From IMG/VR virus record IMGVR_UViG_3300025949_000062, positions 1 to 35,793 of that record: a DNA stretch of 35,793 nucleotides, one strand, 5' to 3'. Each line of letters opens with the position of its first letter. Within the stretch, counting starts at the first letter, position 1. Below the pieces are notes generated by a model. That model was not told the DNA's origin. It saw only the letters and a list, made by a program, of their open reading frames with translations, and did not search any database. Shown here one piece after another: positions 20,650-28,590 of this stretch. Position numbers and translations under genes: made by a program. This DNA comes from a virus.

Positions 20650-20912
20650 TTGTTTTCCCTAAGTTCGCCGTTTACAAATCGAAAAGAAGCACCCTCAATA
20701 GAGATATCGTAACCCTCACCGTCCTCCAGGTGCTCGCCCAGTTCATTGAGCTTATTGATAGCACCCGCAAGCATAACGTACAGATCCCGAACCTCCACAT
20801 ACTTGGGATCCTGCATACGGAGCGAGCGCTCCGCCTTCTTGATCTCAAGATTAGCAATCTGCTTGCGCGCCATCTCGATCTGACGATCGTAATTGTCCAT
20901 AATCTCGTCCAT
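20646..20912 (-). CDS. coiled-coil protein, 88 aa
   Basis: A good GAAGGAG site precedes the ATG. The first 75 residues are helical with heptad-like hydrophobics (MDEIMDNYDRQIEMARKQIA; LYVMLAGAINKLNELGEHL), followed by a short beta segment. Likely to dimerise. It lies just downstream of the SNF2-type helicase gene. Confidence 0.7.
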   Translation of the reverse strand: MDEIMDNYDRQIEMARKQIANLEIKKAERSLRMQDPKYVEVRDLYVMLAGAINKLNELGEHLEDGEGYDISIEGASFRFVNGELRENN

Positions 20913-20914
20913 GA

Positions 20915-22483
20915 TTACTCCTTCAGATAATCTTCAAGAAATTTGGTCAAGCTTTTTGCATCATTAGTAACTCTACCATTGGGCACTGACATCCGTCCAG
21001 ACACAATGGCATCCGCTACCTTGGCTTTGTACTGCAGCCGATTGAGCTGATACTCCTCAACACTACCACTGACAATCAGATTGTCAATAGTCACATCTCG
21101 GAACAGCGAACTAGCACGAACATGCCTACCGTTGCGCTGCTTGTACATGCCAGCAGACAAAGGTAAATCATAATTGATCAGATGGGAAGCCATGTACAGA
21201 TCGACTCCCGCGCCTCCGGCATCCGAAGATAGGAACACTCTAGCAGTCTTGGAGAACTTGTCAATGGCTTCCCCTCGCTGCGCTCCGTTGAGACCTCCGT
21301 GGAACTGCACGGACTCATACGGAAGACGCTCTGCCAGCAAAGGTAGCACACCCTTGAAGCGAGCGAAAACGATTACCTTGTGAGCCGGATCTTCCTCCAG
21401 CACCTCTTCGATCATCTCCACGCATGCTTCCAGCTTGCTACCCACAAAGCCCTCAGGAGGCAGTCTGCCAGCCTCCAACAGCCCCGCAGCATACTGGCTA
21501 CCTCTGGGGTCTGCCGGATCGCTGTAAGCCCGTCCAGAGGCTCTGAGGAGTTCCGGGGAGTCGAGCAGTAAGTGCAGCGCTAAGAGTCTAGACGTGATGC
21601 GGCCAAGTTCTCCTTGGTCAGATACCTTCTCTTGTACTCCGGAGTAAAAAGCAGAAATATCTCCCACGGTTCTTCCCGGGGGTAGAGACAATAATTCTCT
21701 ATGAAGCTCTCCGGCGATATCTCGATACAGTTCTCTTGTTCCATCATCCATCTCCACATAGGTATTGTATTCCTGGACTGTTGGCATGAATTCTGCCACA
21801 TCTTTATCGGATCTTCTTTTGTTCACACAGGCAGTCATAAGTAATTCGTGTAGCTGTTTGACATTCTTATAGCCAGTAACCATACCGAAACCGTTACGCT
21901 CGATATAGGTGTCTTCGAATTCACGCCATCCGCCGAACAGATCCGGATCGATCCATTGCATGATGGAATACAATTCTTCTGCCTTACCGTTCTCAATAGG
22001 TTCAGCAGTTAAACCGATACGGTACTGTGTCTTTAATTTCTTTACAGCCTTGGACTGCTGCGAAGAGAAGTTCTTAATAGATGTGGCTTCATCGACCAAT
22101 ACCAGGTCCGGTTTAAGACTGAGAACGAAATCCAGATCCTTGACCACCTGACGAATCCCCATGATCAGATACGCTGGAGGGTTCTTCGCGATCTCCTGAT
22201 AGACAGCCGTTCTCTTGGCAGGACCCAATGTGCCATCTACCACTATTACGCTGTGCTCGTCTGTGAATTCTTGAATCCGATTTGCCCACTGTCTTGTCAG
22301 GCTGCTGCTCATAATCAAAACTGCGCACTTTACTTTCCCCTCATCTCGTAATCGTTCGATGGCATGAATAGCCACCACTGTCTTTCCTGTTCCCAAATCC
22401 AAAGCAAGCAGCGCCCGTTCTCTTTCACAAACGAGATCGGACGCTGCCTGTTGGTAGGGCCGTAAGTTTCCTGTAAAGCTCAT
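20915..22483 (-). CDS. SNF2/DEAD-type superfamily 2 helicase
   Basis: A 522-residue SF2 ATPase. Visible motifs are LRPYQQAA (Q-like), LDLGTGKTVVAIH (motif I), LVLVDEATSIKN (motif II, DEAT), IGLTAEPIEN (motif III), then in the second lobe KVIVFARFKG, VQFHGGLNG, VFLSSDAGGAGVDLYMASHLINYD (motif V, in parts) and QRNGRHVRAS (motif VI). SNF2-like phage proteins remodel or unwind DNA during replication and recombination. It shares ATGA with the primase stop, so the two are translated together. The RecA-like lobes appear complete. Confidence 0.9.
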   Translation of the reverse strand: MSFTGNLRPYQQAASDLVCERERALLALDLGTGKTVVAIHAIERLRDEGKVKCAVLIMSSSLTRQWANRIQEFTDEHSVIVVDGTLGPAKRTAVYQEIAKNPPAYLIMGIRQVVKDLDFVLSLKPDLVLVDEATSIKNFSSQQSKAVKKLKTQYRIGLTAEPIENGKAEELYSIMQWIDPDLFGGWREFEDTYIERNGFGMVTGYKNVKQLHELLMTACVNKRRSDKDVAEFMPTVQEYNTYVEMDDGTRELYRDIAGELHRELLSLPPGRTVGDISAFYSGVQEKVSDQGELGRITSRLLALHLLLDSPELLRASGRAYSDPADPRGSQYAAGLLEAGRLPPEGFVGSKLEACVEMIEEVLEEDPAHKVIVFARFKGVLPLLAERLPYESVQFHGGLNGAQRGEAIDKFSKTARVFLSSDAGGAGVDLYMASHLINYDLPLSAGMYKQRNGRHVRASSLFRDVTIDNLIVSGSVEEYQLNRLQYKAKVADAIVSGRMSVPNGRVTNDAKSLTKFLEDYLKE

Positions 22484-23490
22484 GGTCTAAATGATACTAG
22501 ACTCTGTGCAGAAAGTACAGCCTGTTGTATTTGTTTGTGTGTTACTCCCTCAGTACCAATATCTTTCTTGTCGGGAATGTGGGAATAGTTCAAAAACTTA
22601 ATGGGATAACCACTTCGAAGGTATCTTTTCTTCAACTCAATTGAAGCATTGATACCGGCTTCGTCATTATCCAATCCGAATATTACAGGTACGCCCAGAT
22701 CAAAAAGAAGCTCCAGTTGAGCTTCAGTGATCCTAGCGCCGAATGTAGAAACTGCACCATAAACTCCTGCGGTGTAAGAAACTGCACAATCTAGTGGAGA
22801 TTCTAGCACGACGACAAATGGATTGTCGAATACATCTATACCGAAAAGCGTATCTCCCTTGGAGACACCGTACGGCTTATTACGGGTCCAACCGTTCTCT
22901 GACTTTTCCTGCCAACCCCACAATTGGTGAGTATCAGGATCTCGGATGGGGAGAATCCAGTGCGGGTCCTCCCCATCCTGCCACCGAATACCGTAGTGAC
23001 TTACACTTCCCGCAGAGATCCTTCGGTGTGCCAATCGTTCGATCGGAGGATCAACGCTGAGCGCCAATCGAGCTTCGTTCCATACAGGTCGTTCACGTAG
23101 CCCTTCGTCTGATCGCTGACGACCAGAGGAAACACCACGTCCATCTCGAAACCGGGACCGTGCACCGTTCGAACGGAGCCAACGTTCTGCCGCGTCTCTA
23201 CCATAACCACGAACCTCCTGAACAAGAGTAGTGAATGAACCGGAGAATCCACAGGAGAAACAACTGTGAATTCCTGTTTCGATATTGATAGACCACTTAT
23301 CGGGCTTGTTGTTGTATTCGCCCTTACGTGAAAGATGTCCGGGACACAGTGCCCAAGCCTCATTATATGTAAGCTTAACCACTGTGATTCCCAGTTCCTC
23401 AAGTGTACTCAGTACATCCTGAGGCACAAGTACCAGATCAGGACGCTTGCCCCAACCGGACTTAATACTGTTCCTGCCCATTGTCGTCAC
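22480..23490 (-). CDS. DnaG-type primase with SGWG tag
   Basis: A 336-residue protein. An N-terminal zinc finger (LCPGH, C49/H52; HSCFSCG, C77/C80) is followed by an Arg-rich linker (residues 105-135) and a Toprim domain (VVVLESPLD, E230; FGLDNDEAG, D274 and D276). It synthesises RNA primers for the polymerase. The C-terminal helicase part of T7 gp4 is absent; the separate DnaB-like gene lies directly upstream. SGWG is at residues 11-14 from the GTG start (AGGA at good spacing) or 8-11 from an ATG at 23481. It overlaps the helicase gene by 29 bases. Confidence 0.9.
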   Translation of the reverse strand: MTTMGRNSIKSGWGKRPDLVLVPQDVLSTLEELGITVVKLTYNEAWALCPGHLSRKGEYNNKPDKWSINIETGIHSCFSCGFSGSFTTLVQEVRGYGRDAAERWLRSNGARSRFRDGRGVSSGRQRSDEGLRERPVWNEARLALSVDPPIERLAHRRISAGSVSHYGIRWQDGEDPHWILPIRDPDTHQLWGWQEKSENGWTRNKPYGVSKGDTLFGIDVFDNPFVVVLESPLDCAVSYTAGVYGAVSTFGARITEAQLELLFDLGVPVIFGLDNDEAGINASIELKKRYLRSGYPIKFLNYSHIPDKKDIGTEGVTHKQIQQAVLSAQSLVSFRP

Positions 23491-24739
23491 GGAACATATC
23501 CTCCAAAGCTACATCACCTGCTTCCAGGGAATATTCGGTGTCTTCTTCGAACTCTGCGGTATCGAAGTTGAACTTTAGCATAACTTTAAGCGGTCCGCAA
23601 GAGCGAGACATGATGATCCTGAGCTTACGCATGATATCCTCATCCGGCACGCGCTCAATACCAATAACCACATTGGAGTACTGAATGAATGCTCGGGAAC
23701 CCATAATGGAGTCGTTGCTCAGCGTTTCACCCTTGGTACGTGCAGGCGTGGACTGCGTGACGACCACAATACAGACCTTACGCCGCATAGCCATAAACTT
23801 CAAGCCCGCGACAATGTGTGCAAGTGCCATAGGGGTACCCATGGCCTCTCCCTGCTCGTCCTCCAGCATATACGCACCATCAATGATCACGATCTCAGGA
23901 TCATGAATATCACACTGCGCACCGACAGCACTCACTGTCATGACATCTTCCGCAATGATCATAGCAGGCATCTTTGCAGTCTCGTCAAGACCTGCCTTCA
24001 GAGCCACCACGTCATCATGGGAAAGATCACCATTGTTGAGCTTGTTGTCATTGAACCCCGCTCGATAGGCATCAAGTCGGTTCGTCTGCTCATCGACAGT
24101 CATCTCATAAGTACAGTACAGCACACGCTTGCCGTACTCCTGAGCCGCCATGGCGATACGCATGGCAATAACGGACTTGCTTGCCTTGGGCAGACCCGTA
24201 ACCGTGATGAGCTGACCGCCCTGAAGCCCCTGAGTGGCCTTGTCAATCGTCGGGAAGCCCGTAGGGATACCCACCAGCGTTCCCGGGTTGTCACGGCGTT
24301 CCAGGTACCTTGCAAGGCGCTCATCACCCGTCTTGGTAACGTCCACGTCCCGCTTGTTCGGGATAACCGTATGGATATTGGAAGTAAGGACACCAAGAAG
24401 ATTGATGGCTTCCTTTATATCGCCCTCGGCCTGATAAGCATTGATGAGTTCAAGCTTCTCGACCATGAATCCGTTGATGTACTTCTCATGGATTCGCTTG
24501 ACGATATCTTCCCACGGTTCATCCACCGCAATAATATCCGCCTTCGGCTGATCCGCACGCATGATGCGAAGCGTAGGAAGGGAACCGTGCTCGGAATAGT
24601 AGCTGAGAATGTAGTCATATGCCTGACGATAAGTATCATCGAACAGGAAGTAGGCAGGTACATCCTTGATAGGGGATGAATTCCCACTAGTAATCAGCTT
24701 GGAAACAAATAGCTTGTCCACATTGAGTGTAGACGCCAT
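23462..24739 (-). CDS. DnaB-like replicative helicase
   Basis: The ATG at 24739 follows AAGGAG by six bases, giving 425 residues. The N-terminal domain (about 1-130) is helical as in DnaB. The ATPase domain begins GIPTGFPTIDKATQGLQGGQ and has Walker A GLPKASKS (residues 182-189, lacking the usual Gly before Lys), Walker B VIIDGAYML and a VVVTQ sensor. It unwinds the fork and works with the loader at 27901-28590 and the primase. Confidence 0.9.
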   Translation of the reverse strand: MASTLNVDKLFVSKLITSGNSSPIKDVPAYFLFDDTYRQAYDYILSYYSEHGSLPTLRIMRADQPKADIIAVDEPWEDIVKRIHEKYINGFMVEKLELINAYQAEGDIKEAINLLGVLTSNIHTVIPNKRDVDVTKTGDERLARYLERRDNPGTLVGIPTGFPTIDKATQGLQGGQLITVTGLPKASKSVIAMRIAMAAQEYGKRVLYCTYEMTVDEQTNRLDAYRAGFNDNKLNNGDLSHDDVVALKAGLDETAKMPAMIIAEDVMTVSAVGAQCDIHDPEIVIIDGAYMLEDEQGEAMGTPMALAHIVAGLKFMAMRRKVCIVVVTQSTPARTKGETLSNDSIMGSRAFIQYSNVVIGIERVPDEDIMRKLRIIMSRSCGPLKVMLKFNFDTAEFEEDTEYSLEAGDVALEDMFRDDNGQEQY

Positions 24740-24758
24740 GCGCTCTCCTTTCAAAAGA

Positions 24759-25214
24759 TCACACGAGTATTTTGTGCAAGTTCAACTGCTCAGGTGGACA
24801 GTACCGCCCACGAGAACCGTAGCTTAGCGCATGGGACGGGGAAGGGTCAAGCACACCCAAGATGGATCGATCATAGATTATGTCGTGAGCCAACTCCACA
24901 GGATCAGGGTAGTAATGAACGTCACCGAAAAGAAGATTGCGGGAATCCAGTCTATTGCGTACCGGATCTACAAAATCGGGATCTATAAAGGTGACAATAT
25001 CCACACGATAGTGGTGTCTCCAATATAGATCCCGCAATCCTCCAGAGGTGGGAACATTCAATCGGTAATAACCGGCTGCCTGTTCCCACTTCTTTCGCTT
25101 TCTGGCCAGCATCTCCAGACCCCTTGACTTGGAATCAGGAAGAATACCTACCAGACCTTCAAATACTATCAGTACTCTGGGCAGTCTCTCCGACGAAAGC
25201 TCACCCCGTCGCAT
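24759..25214 (-). CDS. HAD-like protein, degenerate, 151 aa
   Basis: The pattern RVLIVFEGLVGIL, then RVDIVTFIDPDF, then a DVHYYPDP segment and YDRSILGVLDPSP, follows the order of HAD-fold strands, but the catalytic Asp motif (DxDxT/V) is replaced by FEGLV. It is best read as a non-enzymatic or divergent HAD-like protein. It stands between the helicase and PNK genes. The start has no clear ribosome-binding site and overlaps the upstream small gene by 14 bases. Assignment is tentative. Confidence 0.6.
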   Translation of the reverse strand: MRRGELSSERLPRVLIVFEGLVGILPDSKSRGLEMLARKRKKWEQAAGYYRLNVPTSGGLRDLYWRHHYRVDIVTFIDPDFVDPVRNRLDSRNLLFGDVHYYPDPVELAHDIIYDRSILGVLDPSPSHALSYGSRGRYCPPEQLNLHKILV

Positions 25215-25347
25215 CCGGCATCACTGCCAAAAACTTGACAAACTCGTCAATCTCAGCCTGTGTAATAGGATTCTCTATATACACAGGCTCAATCTCTACG
25301 TCCTCAATATTCCAGTCCTCAGGATCTGGAAAACTTGCGGGTGCCAT
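25201..25347 (-). CDS. acidic miniprotein, 48 aa
   Basis: A 48-residue frame with a GGAG site seven bases before its ATG. It is very acidic (MAPASFPDPEDWNIEDVEIE at the start), with one predicted C-terminal helix (EIDEFVKFLAVMP). It fills a gap between two larger genes and overlaps the downstream one. Function unknown. Confidence 0.65.
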   Translation of the reverse strand: MAPASFPDPEDWNIEDVEIEPVYIENPITQAEIDEFVKFLAVMPDATG

Positions 25348-25359
25348 TTTTATACTCCT

Positions 25360-25680
25360 TTATGAACAACACACTTCAACACAACAACCGTGCATTCCGT
25401 GTCCTGTATCCCCAATACTGTCATAGAACGCCACAGAATCCGGATCAGAGTGTGCCATGCCATGTTCGCAGATGCGCTCTGCAAAACCATGAGGCTTGAA
25501 ACTGAACGGACTTCCGTGGCGAAGAACAATTCTAGCATCCTTTAGCGGATGATCCGAGGGGTTGTGGATGGCGCAATGACTGCCTTCACAGACAGTCCGC
25601 TTATGTACTTCCCACTTGCAACCGGAATCATCTACGAAAATATCATTCTTCCATCGCTTATCGTGTCGTAGTTTTGTCAT
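25360..25680 (-). CDS. Cys/His-rich hypothetical protein, 106 aa
   Basis: Contains CEGSHCAIHNPSDHPL (about residues 31-46), a central RHGSPFSFKPHGFAERICEHG and a C terminus GCCVEVCCS. At least eight Cys and many His suggest metal binding, possibly two sites. The ATG shares one base with the upstream stop (TAATG). Proteins with this 'CAIHNPSDHP' segment occur in actinophages without known function. Confidence 0.75.
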   Translation of the reverse strand: MTKLRHDKRWKNDIFVDDSGCKWEVHKRTVCEGSHCAIHNPSDHPLKDARIVLRHGSPFSFKPHGFAERICEHGMAHSDPDSVAFYDSIGDTGHGMHGCCVEVCCS

Positions 25681-25859
25681 TAGACGATTACCAATTTTCG
25701 TTCCAGATCGTATATACGATAGTCATTATCGGGATTCTGTCGCTGGGCAAGGGATCGCCCCCTACGGGCCGCAGCCACGGTAGGGGGATGTCCCACAGTC
25801 ATCCAATTCTTTCCGCCCTTGGTTCGGTATTGAATAACCAGATTAGAAATCTCCGTCAT
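25680..25859 (-). CDS. hypothetical protein, 59 aa
   Basis: A 59-residue frame whose stop shares one base with the next ATG (TAATG) and whose start lies inside the last codons of the PNK gene. It is a small basic domain: strand (LVIQYRTKGGKNWMTVG), helix (TVAAARRGRSLAQRQ), strand (YRIYDLERKLVIV). A site GCAGGTAA is weak. Function unknown. Confidence 0.65.
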   Translation of the reverse strand: MTEISNLVIQYRTKGGKNWMTVGHPPTVAAARRGRSLAQRQNPDNDYRIYDLERKLVIV

Positions 25860-26781
25860 TTACCTGCACCACATTCACACCAAGCTTACGCATACGACGA
25901 ACAACCCGATCTCTGTCATCAAACCAGTTCTCAATATCGTAAATATCCCGGAACTCATTATTAAAAATCTCATGCTTCACATCAGCATCGTTGCGCTTGT
26001 CATCTGCACGTCGCATAAACAGGTGATCATAACGAATACCATTCTTGGCAAGCCAAGCCTCAGTATCTGCACGATAATTATCCGGTCGTCCAGAAACAAT
26101 GAACACGCTGTAGTGAGAACTCCAGTACATGAGGTTCAGATTCTTGATGTTCTCGAATACCGTGTCGGTACCAAGGCGACCATAATCGTAAGGACTGCGG
26201 TGATGACGAGCAAGCGTACCATCAATATCAAAAACAACGGCAAGCGAGCGATCAAATCCGTAAATATCCGGAGTATTCGGATCGTACGGAACAATATCGT
26301 ACTCATAATCATTCATGTATGCCGAAGTCAGACGCCAAGGCTTATTGAGAATCTTCGCCATCTTACGAATTACGTCCTCACCAACAGAACGCCCACCCGC
26401 GTCACCGCGAAGGAAGTCCCGAATAACACAGGTCTCTACGGAAATATCGGTAAAGTTCTGTACAACAAACTCCACATCCCCATCAAAAAGCTTCTTGATT
26501 CGATTGGGGATAGTCGGAACCAGGTGAGTATTGTCGACAATAACATCCCTACCCATCTTAATAGCGGAAAGAATAATCTTGTCCTGTACCTCAAGAGCGA
26601 CCTGCTCAATATCCTTGGACCAACCCAGAGGACCGCTGTGACCGAAGCCCAGCATATCTCGGATATCATCCAGGTTCACACGAACCATGTCTCCACCATG
26701 CAGAGCCACGAGATCCTTTGCCCAAGAAGACTTGCCGGATGCCGGAAGACCCGTCATCATGTAAATCTTACGCTCATTCAT
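25843..26781 (-). CDS. pnk: T4-type polynucleotide kinase / 3'-phosphatase
   Basis: A 312-residue two-domain protein. Residues 11-18 (GLPASGKS) are the kinase P-loop, followed by VNLDDIRDMLG and VIVDNTHL. The second half is a HAD-type phosphatase with VFDIDGTLA (D185, D187) and SGRPDNYR. T4 Pnkp heals RNA ends by adding a 5' phosphate and removing a 2',3'-cyclic or 3' phosphate, so an RNA ligase can reseal them. Domain order and length match T4 Pnk. It lies beside the RlaP-like gene, and the RNA ligase is at 9062-9691. AAGGAG precedes the ATG. Confidence 0.92.
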   Translation of the reverse strand: MNERKIYMMTGLPASGKSSWAKDLVALHGGDMVRVNLDDIRDMLGFGHSGPLGWSKDIEQVALEVQDKIILSAIKMGRDVIVDNTHLVPTIPNRIKKLFDGDVEFVVQNFTDISVETCVIRDFLRGDAGGRSVGEDVIRKMAKILNKPWRLTSAYMNDYEYDIVPYDPNTPDIYGFDRSLAVVFDIDGTLARHHRSPYDYGRLGTDTVFENIKNLNLMYWSSHYSVFIVSGRPDNYRADTEAWLAKNGIRYDHLFMRRADDKRNDADVKHEIFNNEFRDIYDIENWFDDRDRVVRRMRKLGVNVVQVNDGDF

Positions 26782-26842
26782 CCTTTTCTCCTTAGATTAA
26801 ACCAGCACCGCCTTCTCATCGAGAAGACGATACAAGCTCAAA

Positions 26843-27508
26843 CTAATACTTCTTACGGATAGATCGAAGCCACAGGTCTACTTCCTCATGCGCAGGAAGA
26901 CGCCGCAAACCACTCTTGGTTTCTTCGAATAGTCTAGTGAAGTTACGAAGGTACTGTTCTGCCCTCTGAGGATTCTGCGCGATTTCCGCACCGAACTCAT
27001 GGAAGAAACTAGCATCCTTCACTTCAATGTCAAGCTCACCTGTCTTGTAGAGCTTATAGCCCTGATCGAGAAGGCGCAAGAGGTGACGTGCGTTCTTCTC
27101 CTTGCGCTTCTGCTTGCCGGGACCCTTGTGTTCTGCCATTCGCTTGAACTGCTGCGTAGCGTAGCCCAAGTAGGCATTCTTCACAAGATCCTTGGAAGCG
27201 AACCAACTACGCCGGGCACGGAGCTGTCGCCCGTCCTCAGATTGGGCTGTTACGAACCGCTCAGGGGTCCACAGAAGCTCTAGAATCGTAGGGTTGGACT
27301 GGAGTGCCAACCGAGCGAACTTACCCAGCTCATGGAGCGTCAGATCCGGTTCATGAGTGACGATGGAAAAGTCACTATCCTGTAGCGGACGAAGACGAGA
27401 GAACTCTGCGGTAGGCAGAACAAATACTCCCACCTTATCCACATCCGATTCAGGGGTAGCCAGCCCGTAAGCTGTACTTCCAACAATCGCCTCAAGAATT
27501 ACAGTCAT
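26843..27508 (-). CDS. RlaP-like nucleotidyltransferase (pol beta fold)
   Basis: A 221-residue protein with GSTAYGLATPESDVDKVGVFV (given in two parts here: GSTAYGLATP, SDVDKVGVFV; G10-S11 and D22/D24), the active-site motif of pol-beta-type nucleotidyltransferases of the RlaP/YcgL group (PF10127). RlaP is named for its association with RNA ligases in RNA-repair operons. It may add or check nucleotides at broken tRNA ends. The neighbouring PNK gene and a ligase elsewhere in the window support this. It shares ATGA with the upstream stop. The substrate is unknown. Confidence 0.85.
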   Translation of the reverse strand: MTVILEAIVGSTAYGLATPESDVDKVGVFVLPTAEFSRLRPLQDSDFSIVTHEPDLTLHELGKFARLALQSNPTILELLWTPERFVTAQSEDGRQLRARRSWFASKDLVKNAYLGYATQQFKRMAEHKGPGKQKRKEKNARHLLRLLDQGYKLYKTGELDIEVKDASFFHEFGAEIAQNPQRAEQYLRNFTRLFEETKSGLRRLPAHEEVDLWLRSIRKKY

Positions 27509-27699
27509 GACCAGTAATCTTCTCCTTCACAGTTACAATCGAATCGGCCATTACTATACGCAATTCCCAACTCGTCTTCCAACAGTCTGTTCAGATTGTC
27601 ATTGACAATGGAACTGGTCAGTAAATCCTGTGGTAGATGTACTCCCTCGTCTTGGAAAATACGCCAAATATCATCGATAATACTCTGGTGATTACGCAT
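27505..27699 (-). CDS. hypothetical protein, 64 aa
   Basis: Start with GGAGG and TAATG coupling. The helical N terminus (SIIDDIWRIFQDEG) and acidic C terminus with CNCEGED suggest a small adaptor. CxC at residues 55-57. Function unknown; it is in the loader/RNA-repair transcription unit. Confidence 0.7.
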   Translation of the reverse strand: MRNHQSIIDDIWRIFQDEGVHLPQDLLTSSIVNDNLNRLLEDELGIAYSNGRFDCNCEGEDYWS

Positions 27700-27920
27700 T
27701 AATCCTCCGGTTCCAGCTCTTCGGCACGACGATACGCCTCACCGTAAAACTCCTCTACAGCGCTGTCAAGCTCGCGAAACATAGAGCGAATCTCTTCCCA
27801 GGAATCTACAAGATCCTTGGGAAGAACATAGTCCTCCGCACGGAGGCCATAATCCAGCGCGCCATAGGCACCGCCCTCATAGTCGATCTTCTCAAGAAAG
27901 TTACGAATCTCGGTTTGCAT
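27699..27920 (-). CDS. acidic helical protein, 73 aa
   Basis: A 73-residue protein with about a third Asp/Glu, two predicted helices (VDSWEEIRSMFRELDSAVEE; AYRRAEELEPED) and no Cys. It overlaps the DnaC-like gene by 20 bases in a different frame. No strong ribosome-binding site, so coupling to the loader gene is probable. Function unknown. Confidence 0.7.
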   Translation of the reverse strand: MQTEIRNFLEKIDYEGGAYGALDYGLRAEDYVLPKDLVDSWEEIRSMFRELDSAVEEFYGEAYRRAEELEPED

Positions 27921-28590
27921 TTTCTTCTATTCCAATCTTTCGGGCATCCCTTCCCAGAAGCTCACGAGTAATAAAAGCATCGTGCCGGAAGCTGTCGAAG
28001 CTTTCCGTATAGATAGAAGCCATCTGCTTGGGAGAGATGTTAGTGGTAACGATAGTAGGTCGACACGCCTCATAGCGCATACGGAGAAATTCGTGCAGCG
28101 TGGATTCCGTGAATCCGCTGCCGGATCGGTGCTCCTGGCCGATATCGTCAATGACAAGAATGGGAACCAGTTCCATAATGCGAAGAATCTTCTTGGATTC
28201 AATACCGTATTCGGTAGGCTCCCGATCGAATGTACTGGTAAGACGCTTCATATATTCGGAGAAGCGAATGTAGTAACCGCGCCAAGCGGGGGCAGCATAC
28301 TGGATCTCAGTCAGTATGGCAGCCGCAAGAGTGCTCTTGCGAGTACCGTTGCGCCCGTGGAGCATGAGCCCCTTACCAAGATTCTCGCGGTTGTCAGGAA
28401 GAGCACCCGACTCCTTGCGTTCCTCGGAAAGATAGTGCTCTCGGAAATTGGACACAAAATCCGAAGCAATCGACTGCGCTACCCGGCCAGAGGCGTGAAC
28501 AGGAACATAGTCCTCCAGGCGCTTATCCCAATACTTTGCAGGAAGCCCGGACTGCCGCCAACGATTGACATAGAATTCCTTACTGGGCAC
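27901..28590 (-). CDS. DnaC-like AAA+ helicase loader
   Basis: A 229-residue AAA+ protein from a GTG start. Walker A is GRNGTRKS (residues 79-86, Arg instead of the usual Gly before Lys), Walker B is ILVIDDIGQEH, and sensor 1 is PTIVTTNI. It resembles DnaC/DnaI loaders that deliver DnaB-type helicases to the fork, and the replicative helicase is encoded 3 kb downstream. It shares TAGTG with the upstream stop. No N-terminal zinc finger is visible. Confidence 0.88.
   Translation of the reverse strand: MPSKEFYVNRWRQSGLPAKYWDKRLEDYVPVHASGRVAQSIASDFVSNFREHYLSEERKESGALPDNRENLGKGLMLHGRNGTRKSTLAAAILTEIQYAAPAWRGYYIRFSEYMKRLTSTFDREPTEYGIESKKILRIMELVPILVIDDIGQEHRSGSGFTESTLHEFLRMRYEACRPTIVTTNISPKQMASIYTESFDSFRHDAFITRELLGRDARKIGIEENANRDS

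Noticed and set aside
23816-24679. Plus-strand open frame of 287 codons opposite the helicase
   Set aside because: The minus strand has the full DnaB-like domain here; no promoter or ribosome-binding site supports the plus-strand frame.
26812-26826. Short hairpin CTTCTC-ATC-GAGAAG between the RlaP-like and PNK genes
   Set aside because: Only six base pairs, a three-base loop and no U tract; not enough to call a terminator.
25972-26862. Plus-strand open frame of 296 codons opposite PNK
   Set aside because: Antisense to kinase and phosphatase motifs; amino-acid composition (many Ile, Arg, Thr, few acidic residues) is typical of a shadow frame.
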